A stretch of DNA of 64,000 bases, taken from assembly GCA_035578175.1 (NCBI GenBank), contig JAQMRL010000001.1:431037545-431101544 (forward strand). The letters run 5' to 3'. Positions 10,766 to 21,957 of the stretch are shown here, one piece after another (position 1 is the first letter of the stretch; the number at the start of each line of letters is the position of its first letter). Made by a program: the position numbers and the translations under genes. The notes under the pieces are model-generated. The model saw only the letters and a program-made list of their open reading frames with translations. It did not search any database and was not told the origin of the DNA. Origin of the DNA: Catonia carolina. Taxonomy: Eukaryota; Arthropoda; Insecta; Hemiptera; Achilidae.

Positions 10766-12284
10766 TCGGGATTTTTTTTAAAGACAAGCCATTTGTTTAA
10801 AAAAAATTTAAAATTCAGGTTTAACATGTTTCTGAAATTAATTGGGGAAAAATGTTAACTTACATTGTTTTCTGTAAAATACGTTGTTAGACCAGAAGAA
10901 AATTATGCTGTACAATAGTAGGCTATTCATTAATTTATTTCACTAATTTACATTACGACTTAAAATAGCTTTCTGCAATAATAAAAATTGTAATTCTTAA
11001 CTTTAACAAAGAACTATGTTTATTTTCAGCGTTATTCACGTTCTTCATCGTTGTCTTAAACAGTAGTTATACACCTTAAAAAATATTTTTGCATAGAATC
11101 TTTGTATGGCCTCTTTCTCTAGAAAGTAGAGCTTAAGCTTCAAAAGAACATCCACTTTCATTGTTTAATTAGAAGGAAACACTTTATATCCTTAAGGATT
11201 AGCCTTTTCTTAGTGTTACCTATATATAATTACTTACGGAATTACTTAAGGGTGTGTGATTTTTGTAGGGATGGTGTGTTTACATTCAGTTAGTTCTAAA
11301 ATGCACTTAAGAAAAAAAATGTAAAATGTTGACTTATGGACTTTCTGAAATGACTAAATCATTATAATCTTAGTTACCTATTTTTTGTGGCTTTTCTAGA
11401 GAAAGATTTTATGAAATCAAGTGATTATGAATTTTTAAACAACATAATCAGCGGTAACTTTTGTAATGATCATGCATATATTGGTAATAGTAGTAATAAG
11501 TAAGTAAGTAAGTGGCTTAATGTCAAATGCAGAAATGGGTGGAGATAAATTGAAGAGAACATGGGAAATAGGTTGAGCTGTCAAACTAAGTGGGTTATCT
11601 AATATGTTACAGTACGATGATTTACATTTTAGTAAATTTCAGTAAACTAGATACCTCACTCCTTGTTATTATTTACGAAAGTAATTATTTCATATTAAAA
11701 AAAAATTGTCCATTAGGCTAACTTTAATGGTTAATAGATAGTTTATGGAATACTAAGTCAAAAATTAATTTAAATTTTTTATGACAATCCAATCAATATT
11801 TACGTTTTTACTTTTTCTAGCCCTGTATGAATACACGTTATATGAGTATGGGTTGAACACTCATGTACAGAAGTATAGGTTTTATCACAGAATTATAATG
11901 TCTAATCTTGGCTTGTTGTGAGAGTGATTAGGAGTTCCTCGAACTGCACTGGCCACCTTCCTCGGCTGATATTGTTCGCTTCCTTTTCGTTGGTCTCCGG
12001 TTGTATTATCTCTTTGAGGTACTTTAAAAGCTATCAACTTTTCCAATTTTCCCCTATTGAATCTTTAAGTGATGTGGGGGCTGTTTCGATGTTTGTTATG
12101 TTGAAACAGAATCTTTTTATTATTTCTGTGGATAAAATTTGATGAACACTCTGAGCATTAGAGAACACATTTAAAGCAGAAAGAAAAATTTATAGTTTTA
12201 AAATACAACAGAAAAATTCTGATATATTTAAAAGAAAAAAGTAGTTGTTTTTTAAATAATTTAATCGCTGCTTTTAACTGAACT
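10766..12284. other. Unassigned AT-rich sequence
   Basis: Contains a short TAAG microsatellite near 11495. A frame at 11918-12142 shows no domain and is considered chance. Confidence 0.4.
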
Positions 12285-12790
12285 GAAATATCATTTTACT
12301 TTCTTTCACACTATATAAATGTATAGGAAAAGAAAGTATTATTTTCATGTCGATTTTTAAAAATCTAGTTTTCACCAGAAATACACTTTTCAGGCCCCGT
12401 TAACCCAAAAACGTGTTTTAAGCGATTGGTCTGTGTGTGCAAGAACAAAATATCCCAAAAACGGAATAGCGTAATAAGTTGAAACTTGGAAGTTAAGTTT
12501 AGGTAGGTACCTGCTACAAGGGAATCTGATACGAACATTTTTATTAAAATAGGTCAACCGGAAGTAGTAGTTTATTTGTGCGATTTTTCATTTTATCGAT
12601 TTTCTCAAAAACAGTTCCTATGACTTTTTAAAAATGGCCTGATTTACTACATTTTTTATGCTCTACAAGATGAGGTAAACGCCATGTTTGTTCAAATTCT
12701 TGGGGAGGCTATGCTCTCGTGGTAAAAATGGTGTGTTTAAGTTTGCAGCCTTAAAATATGCTTACATTCAAAAATTATTTTTAAAATAGT
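12285..12790 (+). mobile_element. TIR-930 element, left half
   Basis: Starts with the decayed terminus TTTACTTTCTTTCAC and follows the full copies at 17989 and 40426 through the TTTTCATGTCGATTTTT hairpin block, the RCGATTGGTCTGTGTGTG block, ATAGGTCAACCGGAAGTAGT, and the GCCATGTTTGTTCAAATTCT block. Right half lost. Confidence 0.85.
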
Positions 12791-12799
12791 CTTGCATTT

Positions 12800-12960
12800 T
12801 AGTCTTAGTTTTGGTTGTCGAAGAGTCGCAGCATCTAACATTTGCATGACATAGAAGTTGACCTTCGTGACTCTCTTCTTACCTCATCCACCGTTTTGAT
12901 GTTCAGAATCCGATGGAGATCAACATTCCGAATATAGGTCTACCACAGAACATTGATAAT
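12800..12960 (-). pseudogene. Possible LINE reverse-transcriptase fragment
   Basis: Minus strand reads VDLHRILNIKTVDEVRRESR, compatible with the 'RRILxISWxDxVTNEEV' region of LINE C-termini. Short; the Tc1/mariner element is inserted directly against it. Confidence 0.35.
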
Positions 12961-12961
12961 A

Positions 12962-14315
12962 CAGGGTGATTATAAATGAAATAGACACTTTCGACAGCTC
13001 CTTAAACATCAAACTGGTGTAGCCTATTTGAATATAGTTAATGATATAGGTTTGTAGGGAACTTTTTAAAGTTTATGTTGGTACAACTGTTTCTGGCATG
13101 TTGTTGTTGGCTGCTGTTACAACGACCAGTCTAGCAAAATGGCCGCTACTCAAGTGGAGAAAGCTTATTCTGTTCTTTAATTAGCCAAAAGAAACTCGGA
13201 TACGGTTGTGCAGTGTCATTTCAGAACAAGATACAGTAAACCACTACCAACAAGGCAATCAATCTATGACTGGTATAAAAATTTTGAAAACAGTGGATGT
13301 CTGTGTAAAAGGAAGAGTACTGGAAGACCTTCTGTTACAGAAGAACAAGTTGATAGTGTTCGTGATGCTTATGTACGAAGTCCAGGAAAATCAACTAGAT
13401 CAGCAAGTTCAGAATTGCAAATTCCTCAACCGACTGTGTGGAAAATTCTGCGGAAACGTTTGAAAATGACACCTTATGAATTGCAGTTAGTACAAAGTTT
13501 AAATACCAGTGATAAAGTCGTACGTAAAAAAATTTGCCTGGAGATGCAATATTGTGTTGAAAATGACGACGCATTCTTTAATCGCCTAATTTTCAGTGAT
13601 GAATGTAATTTTCACATTACTGGAAAAGTTAATAGACATAATGTTAGAATATGGGGTGCAGAAAACTAAAAAATAACTTTACAGCATACAAGCGATTCCC
13701 CTAAAGTAAACGTCTTTTGCGCATTATCTCGTGAAAAGGATTACGGGCCGTTCTTCTTTCACTAAGCGTCAATAACCGGGGTAATTTATCTGGACATGTT
13801 AAACGAATGGTTAGTGCCTCAACTCCAGGAAGATAGTGGTAACTTAATTTTTGTACAAGATGGAGCTCCACCTCACTGGCACTTACAGGTCAGAAATTAT
13901 CTTGATAAACGTCTTCCTAGACGATGGATCGGCCATGCAAGTGAGTAAAACATTCTATTTACGCCGTGGCCACTTGTAGTCCAGACTTAACGCCTTGCGA
14001 CTTTTTCTTATGGGGTAATGTAAAAGACAAAGTTTTTGTACCACCGCTCCTGTAGATATCGATGATCTAAAACAACGTATCTAAATGCTCTTGCCACAGT
14101 TGACCATCATATGCTTAATCGTGTGTGGGAAGAATTCGACTACCGTGTTGATATCTGTCGTCTTACAAATGGTGCACACATTGAACATCTGTGAATATTT
14201 TCAATAAAAACTTAATGAATTCTTCTATATTATCATGTAAGTAATTACCTTAACTTTTTAAAAATAAATTTTCTATAAGCTATCAAAACTGTCTATTTCA
14301 TTTATAATCACCCTG
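12962..14315 (+). mobile_element. Near full-length Tc1/mariner element with intact ends
   Basis: Bounded by terminal inverted repeats that begin CAGGGTGATTATAAATGA and are identical for about 27 bp, then imperfect for another ~15 bp. A TA dinucleotide flanks each end (12960-12961 and 14316-14317), the target-site duplication of the IS630-Tc1-mariner superfamily. Total 1354 bp, a normal size for an autonomous element. The transposase inside is broken, so this copy cannot mobilise itself, but its ends look usable by a transposase supplied elsewhere. Confidence 0.92.
13139..14194 (+). pseudogene. Tc1/mariner transposase, inactivated
   Basis: The natural ATG is at 13139, with an in-frame TAA a dozen codons later; the longest open part is 13208-13669. 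An N-terminal helix-turn-helix region includes PTRQSIYDWYKNFENSG, STGRPSVTEEQVDSV and IPQPTVWKIL. The first catalytic Asp is in IFSDECNF (codon at 13598), followed by the family motif SGKVNRHN-like (TGKVNRHNVRIWG). A stop follows GAEN. Further frames give FVQDGAPPHW (second Asp, 13859), RSPDL-like CSPDLTPCDFFLWG (third Asp, 13999), and a C-terminal VWEEFDYRVDICRLTNGAHI. Several stops and at least two frameshifts separate these blocks. The intact protein would be ~350 aa, in line with the family. Confidence 0.9.
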
Positions 14316-14369
14316 TACTATTCTTTAAGACATTGCTTTGAAGTCATTGTATGATTTTTTTCATTACAG

Positions 14370-14494
14370 GATTTTATACTGCTCCTAAGCTGGATACGAC
14401 TCAGGAAACTTCCTTTGAAATGACATTATTGCGGGACAAATTTAACGGGGAAGAAAACAATGGTATTGACAAGATTACGGAACTGACATACAAG
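14370..14494 (+). CDS. Candidate internal exon of an unrecognised host gene
   Basis: Preceded by a strong acceptor (pyrimidine run, TTTTTTTCATTACAG at 14355-14369) and followed by a donor-like AAG|GTTGAT. The 125-nt block is open in one frame: after two nucleotides completing a split codon it reads FYTAPKLDTTQETSFEMTLL and RDKFNGEENNGIDKITELTY then K, ending on a codon boundary. The balanced residue content and the drop into stop-rich sequence outside the splice sites distinguish it from the surrounding AT-rich DNA and from the TE relics. I do not recognise the protein. It could also be part of an old, unrecognised element. If real, the Tc1/mariner element at 12962 lies in its upstream intron. 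Confidence 0.4.
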
Positions 14495-15338
14495 GTTGAT
14501 TTCTGGATTCATGTTAACTGATACGGATAGATCAATGTGTAGAAACAGTAATACACGTTTCACTGTTAAGCACATATTAGAAAAGTGAACAAAATACAGA
14601 GATCTAAGAAAGAGATTAGAAATGAAAGTAAAGATTAAGCGGATTTGCGACCCGTTTCAGTATTTGATAAAGAGATAATAAACCTTTTGAAACAAAGCGG
14701 ATTAAATAGTTACGTATGGGCGGAATAAGTTTATTGTTATGTTACTTTGTGTAAAAATTATTTATTTTTTAATCAGTCACACATGAGGTGAGCCTTTTGT
14801 ATGTATTTTAAATGCTTGACATCTGATTAAGTTTCTTTAAGAACTTAGGTAGGCTATATTTTGTTGTTTATCTCTTAAGGGCTCTGTGAACCCTTAGTGG
14901 TTGGGTAGTTGCTAAGTTTTCATTTTAGCTGATAAAGCAATAAGCGGATGTATGTACTGAATAAATTTGATAACATCTTTTTTCCGGTGGCAATACGTTT
15001 TGAGTTGGCAGGGTTTTTAATTGAATTTTGAACAGGGCTAATGACTATGATAGTCGATTCCCGATAACGAAAAGAAAAAAAGAAAATTAGAACGAAATTA
15101 TCTCTGTAACTTGTATATAAAATAACATTGTATTGTATTTTGAAAATATTTGTCACTCTCCACAAAAGTAATTCTAATGAAAATATACATAATTATTTAT
15201 GTTAACAATTCGAATGAAAAATGCTTTTAAGCTAAAATAAAATTTGCGAATAATTTGCTCAATTACTTCAGAATATATATATATATTTAAATTTCCTTTT
15301 ATGTAGATACATGTATAAATATATATAAATTTTTATAG

Positions 15339-15389
15339 ATTTTCCAGGAATCGTATAAAGCACAACCAGAAAATTATTGGAGTACGTAA
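15339..15389 (+). CDS. Candidate following (possibly terminal) exon
   Basis: After an acceptor-like TTTTTATAG, the frame left open by the 14370-14494 block continues as IFQESYKAQPENYWST and meets TAA at 15387-15389. A second acceptor nine bases further (TTTTCCAG) keeps the same frame. Phase agrees with the upstream candidate exon, which has one chance in three by accident. An alternative is a non-terminal exon ending at AC|GTAAC. No function can be given. Confidence 0.25.
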   Translation: MFQESYKAQPENYWST

Positions 15390-16756
15390 CTTTTAATGAA
15401 CGAAGTTGAATACGATATGGAACTCTTCTCATTAAAAGGTTAGAAAAAATTTCATGTGGAAGGAAAATTCTCTAATAGGATGGTTCAAAGCAGTCGTTAG
15501 CCTAACATTTTTTTACATTTCTGTAGCTACCACAACCTTGGATTGGTTCTTCGTCTCTGATCGATATCAGAGTATTCAAAGGTTGTTTGTATAAAATTAC
15601 TGTGGCATTACAGATTTTATTTTTACTTCTTGCCAAAGTAATTAAGAACGAAAGACAACCGTGAAACACTTTCTTATTTTTAAAAGATTTTTAAAATTTT
15701 AAAAATAATAATTCAAATTAAATTTTTTTAGAGTGCATAAAAATCTGTAATAATTGTAAAATAATAAATCTACAGTAAATTTATTCTAAAAATTTTAATG
15801 TAGAGTAAAAATCTAATTATAAAATCTAGAGTAGAAAGTAATCGTTGGAATGATATCTGTTATTAAAACAGTAGGCCTACTAATTGGCTGAATAATAAAA
15901 TTATTATTATTAGTACGATGATAAATACTCTCCTGCAAGCATTGGCATGAGCATGTAATAGTCTATTGACCACAAAAAAAGTCTTATATTATATGTAGCC
16001 TAAATTTTCAGAATTTTGAAAATTTACTGATGCAGTTAATGTTGGAGAAAATACAGTAAATGATGATATAAAGTACTTGTAGCAGAATAGTAGTGTGTTA
16101 CAAACAGTAGTTGCTTTTGTCTTATTCAGTGACAGCAGAATTAACGCCAACAAGAACACGAAACTTCAAGTATATGACAGTTACAATGAGATATCCCTTC
16201 ACATCAAACACTAAAAGCTTTGCTGAAATTAAGCCCAGTTTATTTCAAATTATACTTACCACTTGCTAATTCTAACAAGGTCGTTTAAGAAATGAAGCCT
16301 GTTCATTTCAATCTACGATAAAGTCTTATTTATAACTTTCAAATTAAATGAATTTCAAAGTTCAAAAAGTTAACTTATTTATAAATGTAATTAATTGCAA
16401 TTTATGTGTTTCTAGCTTCCATAAAATTCCTGAGAAATTTTTCATAATAACAATAAATTTAATTTCTTTCTTTTCAAGAATTCAATCTAATAAAGATTAC
16501 TCGAAAATAACTTATAATTTTTTTTGTTTTTTGATATTTTCTTATTCTTTTCTTTAACATTCTGTCAGAAATAAGCTTTAATCTTTCTTCTGAGAAGTTG
16601 AGTTTAATTTCTTTAGCCTTTTCTGATTCGAGTTTATTTAATATATTTTTACTAATTTTCCTTACGTAATTAAAGAGTCTTGATCTTCTTTTTATGAAAC
16701 AGACACGGGTATGTGGCTAACCAATACACTAAATTATATTTGAAAAAAACCTGCTT
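15390..16756. other. Unassigned AT-rich sequence
   Basis: No recognisable gene or repeat; low-complexity AT tracts near 15660-15840. Confidence 0.4.
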
Positions 16757-16764
16757 ATGCGGGA

Positions 16765-17139
16765 GTCACCGGGTTGGTCTAGGGGTAACTTCGTCGTCGC
16801 TAGTCAGCTGTTTAACAGCTTCTTTTCGGAGACGAAGGTTCCTGGTTCAGATCCTAGTAAAGGTAGTTACTCTTATACGGATTCCTGGTTCAGATCCTAG
16901 TAAAGGTAGTTACTTTTATACGGATTTGAATACTAGACAGTGGTTACCGGTGTAATTTGATGGTTGGGTTTTAATTAACCATACTCTCTCAGGAATGGTC
17001 GGCCTGAGTCTGTACAAGACTACACCTCATTTACACTTCATACATATCCTCATCTCATTGGGTCATGGGAATGCTTATTGTTCTAAATTGAACAGATTGC
17101 AACGTACACGCATTAGGAATATATTATATACAAAAAAAA
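16765..17139 (+). mobile_element. tRNA-derived SINE, family 3, with TSD and duplicated B box
   Basis: Flanked by ATGCGGGA at 16757-16764 and 17140-17147, an 8-bp target-site duplication, with an A-run just before the right copy. A-box-like GGTTGGTCTAGGGG lies in the head; the B box GGTTCAGATCC occurs twice because a 43-bp block (from 16839 and again from 16882) is tandemly duplicated. The body contains CTCTCAGGAATGGTCGGCCT and GAGTCTGTACAAGACTACAC. A reverse copy without the duplication lies at 47700-48028. Confidence 0.9.
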
Positions 17140-17147
17140 ATGCGGGA

Positions 17148-17988
17148 ATAAAATACCAAAATTTTGAAAATATTTTGCTATTTTGCATTCATTTAAAAAA
17201 TCTGAAAAATTACTTGATTGATGAGACTTTTGTCAGGGTTCAAGAATCTCATTCTAATTTATATTTTATTAAAATATAAAAAAGAAATAACTCAAAATAA
17301 ATAAAATCAGTGACGAAATATATTTTGGAAAATATTTTTAGGTTTTGGATTGGTGATTTTCTTCCTTTTTTCAGTCCTACATCTACAATTATTTTGTGTG
17401 GTAAGGATTTAAAGGTTTTCTCAGCAGATAGGAATAACTGAATTTTGGTAAGCGTACAGTTCAATAAATGACAATCTATAAGTGATCGTTTCTAATCATA
17501 AACTTTATTTAGTTTGAATTTAGTTGGTTTAGTTAATTTTTCAAATGTGACATAGGTTAATATAATTTAATGAGAATATTAGGGAGTATGGTATTAAATA
17601 GATGGCAAAATCAGAAGTAGTTAAGACTACATTAAAGTGTATGAGGCCTAATATTAGACGTGTAAGGTATGCGGTAGTTAAAGTCACCCTCAGCATAATA
17701 ATGATCACCGTACGTAATTACATTAATATCCTGTATAGACCCAGAATGAATGTGGCGCAGCTTGCATGTAGAGTGAGGATATCAGTTGGAGGAGAGAGCA
17801 GATATTGGAGAGGAGAACACAGCCAACTCAGAACACACTTCAGTAATTAACAGCCAATTCCCTTATTCGATGCCTGCCTCACTAACCGCACGAATAACAA
17901 TTTACAAACTTTGCTACATCATTATTAATAGCAGTTATTTTTACACTGTTAAACTTTTAATTTATTCAGTTTTTCTTATTAAATTTTT
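17148..17988. other. Unassigned AT-rich sequence
   Basis: A frame at 17602-17850 has somewhat balanced composition but no domain or splice sites I can support. Confidence 0.4.
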
Positions 17989-18120
17989 ACTTTCTCTTGC
18001 CTATACGAATATATAGGAATGAAAGTATTGTTTTCATGTCGATTTTTCGAAATCGAGTTTTCACCGGGTCTACACGTTTTCAGACCCCCTGAACCCAAAA
18101 AAACATGGTTTTAGCGATTG

Positions 18121-18157
<37 letters not shown>

Positions 18158-18932
18158 CAGAATATCTCAAGAACGGAACATTGTACGAACTTGAAACTTG
18201 AAAGGTAAGTTACATACCACTACCGGACCCGACACGAACATTTTCATCAAAATCGGTCAACCGGAAGCAGTAGTTTATTCGTATAATTTTTCACTTTTTT
18301 GCGATTTTCTCAAAAACTGGTCCTACGATTTTTTTAAAAATCGCCTGGTTTACTCAATTTTTTATTCTCTACAAGATAGGGTAGGCGCCATGTTTGCTGT
18401 AATTCTTGGTGAGGCTGTTTTCACGTAAAAACATAGTTTTTTTAAGATTACGGCTTTAATATGCAATTTAGCGAAAAGATTTATATAACAAAAGTTGTAG
18501 AGAATTTAAAATTCTACAACTTTTATTTCAAACATTTTTTTGTTTAACGCTTAGTTTAGCTGTAATTAGCAATTTTCTGTTTTTTTCTCACGAAAACGTG
18601 TGAAAAATCGATTTTTTAAAGATTTCGGCCTTAGAATGCATTTTACGACCAAAGTGTGTAATTACTTTTATAGGAAATAAAAAGATCTACAACTTTTATT
18701 TTAACCATTTTTCTCTACAGAGCCTAGTTTAGCATGGAAGAGTGATTTCCGTATTTTTAAGCCAAACTGAGTTCGATTTTCATTTTGCGTCTTTCACTCA
18801 TGATTAAAATAAGGTTATGTTAATTGAGGTTAGTTTTTTGTTTATTTCTAATGTTTTATTACTAATATTAGGTTTATTGTTAATTATTTATAATGGCAAG
18901 AGAAAGTTGTGTGAGTGTTTCACACCAGATTT
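17989..18932 (+). mobile_element. TIR-930 element, full-length copy 1
   Basis: Left terminus ACTTTCTCTTGCC (17989-18001) is the exact inverse of GGCAAGAGAAAGT at 18895-18907. Conserved sequence continues ~25 bp past the right inverted repeat as GTGTGAGTGTTTCACACCAG, itself a hairpin. Inside: a CGATTTTTCGAAATCG hairpin near the left end, a TG microsatellite at 18121-18153, and two tandem ~190-bp modules (roughly 18425-18605 and 18606-18790), each carrying GATTWCGGCYTTARWATGCA, a CTACAACTTTTATTT block and a CTTAGTTTAGC-like block. No coding capacity: a non-autonomous DNA element. The position of the outer hairpin past the inverted repeat is odd for a simple TIR transposon. Confidence 0.85.
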
Positions 18933-19309
18933 TTATTTAAAGTATACTATAAAAAGAAATTCGACTGAGTCTTGACATATAATATATTTTTCTAACTTAA
19001 ATTTTAAAGTTTTATTTTTTATACTATTCAGCTTATTTTTATTGGCGATAAACGAGGAAAGTTATCATCGCCTGTTACTTCACACAAGAGTGTAGGGGGT
19101 TCAAGTGAAGAGCACAGTTTTCTTATAACACTTAAATCTTGCAAACCAGTATCTCAGGTAAGAAAATAAATTTTTCAAAAAACAAGAAGTAATATCACAG
19201 TTACAAAGAATAAACGTAAAAAAACAAAGAATAAAAAAGGCTGTAAAGGGGCCACAAAAATTATACAAACATGGAAATATAAACTTAAAGCTAATAATAT
19301 CACAGCTAG

Positions 19310-19395
19310 AGTAAATCTTATATATATCTCTCCACTGAAGACTGTCATCCACTGTTATCCTGTACACTGATGGATCGAAAGAATCTAACAGTTAA
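19310..19395 (+). pseudogene. RNase H N-terminal motif fragment (LINE-derived)
   Basis: Plus-strand frame VILYTDGSKESNS matches the first catalytic motif (Y-T-D-G-S-K) of the RNase H domain found in some non-LTR retrotransposons. It lies next to, but in opposite orientation to, the C-terminal RNase H relic that follows. Confidence 0.45.
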
Positions 19396-19420
19396 ATCTA
19401 AAATAGAATTTTTGTCTATT

Positions 19421-19990
19421 TTAGTGTATCAGTAATTCAAACGGTATCTTGAATTGCCGACGCAGAGCTGAGTAACAGACGAAATTCACCAACACACGTT
19501 TGATCGCCAAAAAGCAGCGGCACTTGTCACACATTGAAGCATCACCAGAAGTTGTGAGACACGTATGGGTTAATCTAGTGTGTCGTGCAATTACGACTTC
19601 TTTCCTTTTGTTCTTCCTCACCGATGTGGGCCAAGGCTTAACGACGTGTTTTATCTTACGACAATTGTTGCCGTGAGAGTCAGTCTATTCCACCTGTCAA
19701 GAATCCGTGATAACCTGTTTCATTAGATCCATGAACTCTGAAACAGTCAGATATTGTGTTAAGGTCGGTTGGTGTGTAGCCTCCTTAGCGGCTAGATTTA
19801 TGGTCTCAGTTCCCGAGATTCTAACATAACTCGGGACCCAGCAAAAAACAGTGCTTACACTTTTACTGTTCAGCCTCTTTACGGTGCCGCGAACGTCTGG
19901 AACCAGCAGGTGGCGTGAATACATATCACTAATCGTCTAGAGAACACTGAGTGAGTCAGAATGGACACTGGAAAGGATTGTCAGATTACT
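19421..19990 (-). pseudogene. LINE C-terminal relic with RNase H and Cys-rich tail
   Basis: Minus strand 19697-19924 encodes FCWVPSYVRISGTETINLAA then KEATHQ, the conserved 'xxWVPSHxGIxGNExADxxAKEA' end of the RNase H domain. After frameshift and stops, 19421-19621 gives HTRLTHTCLTTSGDASMCDK then CRC, the Cys/His motif that follows RNase H in I/Jockey-group elements, and FVCYSALRRQF. Multiple stops, so inactive. Confidence 0.8.
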
Positions 19991-20208
19991 TTTATGCTAG
20001 AAAGTGAAAATTTTTCTCCAAAGTATTTTTCAATCAACCTTTATCTCAAACGAATTATTTCGATATTTACGAATCCATGTTGACGTTAAGCTTGGAACAA
20101 ACGAGTTGAAATTAAACTTAAGAAAATGATTAAATGGTAAACTTAAGAAATTGTAAATTATCTAAATGACGACGAGTATAATGTTTTAAATTAATATTTG
20201 AGAAAAGA

Positions 20209-20237
20209 ATCCTGGGCAAAAGATTTTTGCCCAGGAT
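20209..20237. other. Perfect 13-bp hairpin
   Basis: ATCCTGGGCAAAA and TTTTGCCCAGGAT face each other across a GAT loop. It sits in a GC-richer patch (20198-20390) within AT-rich DNA; the frame through this patch has no recognisable domain. Confidence 0.8.
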
Positions 20238-20389
20238 ACCAGGATGGCTATTCGGATTTTTTTGGTTGTGGCCCTAAAAAATTCCGTACTGCTCTGGAAA
20301 AATCCTTGAATGTTGGAGCCAGGAAATACTCTATACTCAGAGTAATATGTTTTTACTCTAAAAATGGATGTTCTTGCCCATGCAGCTAG

Positions 20390-21474
20390 AGTTTAAATAA
20401 ACTGTGACATAAATAGATCATATCGCTTTAATACCACTTAAAATACATTTAGGTTAAAATATTTACTTTTATTTTTATATTCAGTTCTTTAACTGGTTCT
20501 CTAAGAAGCTCTGAGTGTTACTGTAGGAACATTAGGTTTATTAGTAAATTGAATTGAAATTTCTTGTTGTATTAATACTCGTATATACACTTAAAATCTG
20601 GAAAATTGTCATCTCAGTTTTTTCATTAAAATTATCCAATTAAAGAAAAGTAGCAGGAAATTTTGGCAGTAGATTGTTGAGTTAACAGTGCAGTTGGCTT
20701 GTTTGTTTATTTGTTAGTTTATTTAATTGATCTCTTCTCAGTCTGTGTGTATGGTGTGTTTGGTTTTCTGGTCGGTTAGCTCGGCTTATTCCGTTTGGGT
20801 GAGTTCATTCTTTCTTTTTCCTTCCTATAAACCTTTATCATCCTATTACAATTGTTGCCAACTCAACAAAATAAAATTATATTGTTTTAAATTATTTTAT
20901 TTATATTATAATTTTTCATAAAAAAATTCTTGCATAATAAATTATTTAAAATTTTAGAAACTAACGGAATATTTTAACACATTTTATTTATTGTATGGTA
21001 AATAAATTTAAGCGAAAGATACAAGATGTTATATTTCTGAGTCGGCCATTTTGAATTAAGCTTTGCGGTTTGTTTATTTCCCTGAGGAAAATGTAGGAAT
21101 ATTGTTTTAGGCCGCAATCATTAACAGAGAACCTAGAACATTAAATCAACCTTTCCAAATCAAAATAAGCTCGAAACTTAAAACACATTTCCCAGTCATT
21201 TTTAAAAGGAAAAGTTGGAAAAAAGAATTATCAATAAAAGTGTCACAGAGTAACGGATAACCATAATAAAGGACTGTTTTTTTAAAAATTCATTAAATTC
21301 TTGTGCGTTGTATTTTGAAAAACAAACTAATGAAGAGTGAGGTAAGATTAATAATATTTCTCGAATAAATGAACATTACTCGCTCAAAAGGTATTTCTTT
21401 TTCAAAAAATCGAAATAGACAGCCTGAGCATTTAAACCAACTTAAAGAAAATTACTTCTAAGATGAAAAATGGT
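20390..21474. other. Unassigned AT-rich sequence
   Basis: Nothing recognisable. Confidence 0.45.
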
Positions 21475-21575
21475 GGTATCCGTGGCGCAATGGTATGGAG
21501 TGATAATTTAAGCTGAATTGGACTATAAAGTGAAAGATTCCAGTTCCGATTCACGGCTAGGTTCTAAAATATTTT
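21475..21575 (+). mobile_element. Decayed tRNA-like SINE head
   Basis: GTGGCGCAATGGTA is a textbook A box and AGTTCCGATTC a diverged B box ~55 bp downstream. No tail or target-site duplication seen. Confidence 0.45.
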
Positions 21576-21747
21576 AAACAGTAAAATTCCTTCGATGCAC
21601 TAGACCTGCTATACGTAAGTATGATTGCTTATAACCAGTTTAACGACTTTAAACACAACCGAACTTCAAGATCTCTTAAAAGTTTTCTTTGTCATATCAG
21701 ACAAACCGATTGGCATAATTCTCAATTACGTCCTAAATTTAAAATAT

Positions 21748-21826
21748 TACCTTTCTATCTATCTATGACATATCTATGAATTATCTATGATATATCTATT
21801 TTATTCTATATCTATGATATACGATC
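21748..21826 (+). repeat. CTAT microsatellite
   Basis: Imperfect run of TATCTATCTATGACATATCT and similar units. Confidence 0.8.
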
Positions 21827-21834
21827 GAGAAGTT

Positions 21835-21957
21835 TTGATGAACTGGATTTTCTCAGATCTTTTACGACCAAAGTAGGCTTATACATAATTAAACTTATAG
21901 AAAATTAAACAACTTGTAACTTTTATTTAAAGCATATTATTTAAACATATTAAAAGT
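21835..21957 (+). mobile_element. TIR-930 relic, part left of the mariner insertion
   Basis: Matches the second internal module of TIR-930 (TTTTACGACCAAAGT, then AACTTTTATTTAAAGCAT). Its continuation resumes at 22863, so the mariner element between them was inserted later. Confidence 0.75.

Noticed and set aside
17602..17850. 82-codon frame with balanced composition
   Set aside because: Overlaps another frame, shows no domain, splice sites or repeat relation.
17989..18932. TIR-930 as a Helitron, because of its 3' hairpin
   Set aside because: No CTRR end and a clear inverted-repeat pair; class left open.
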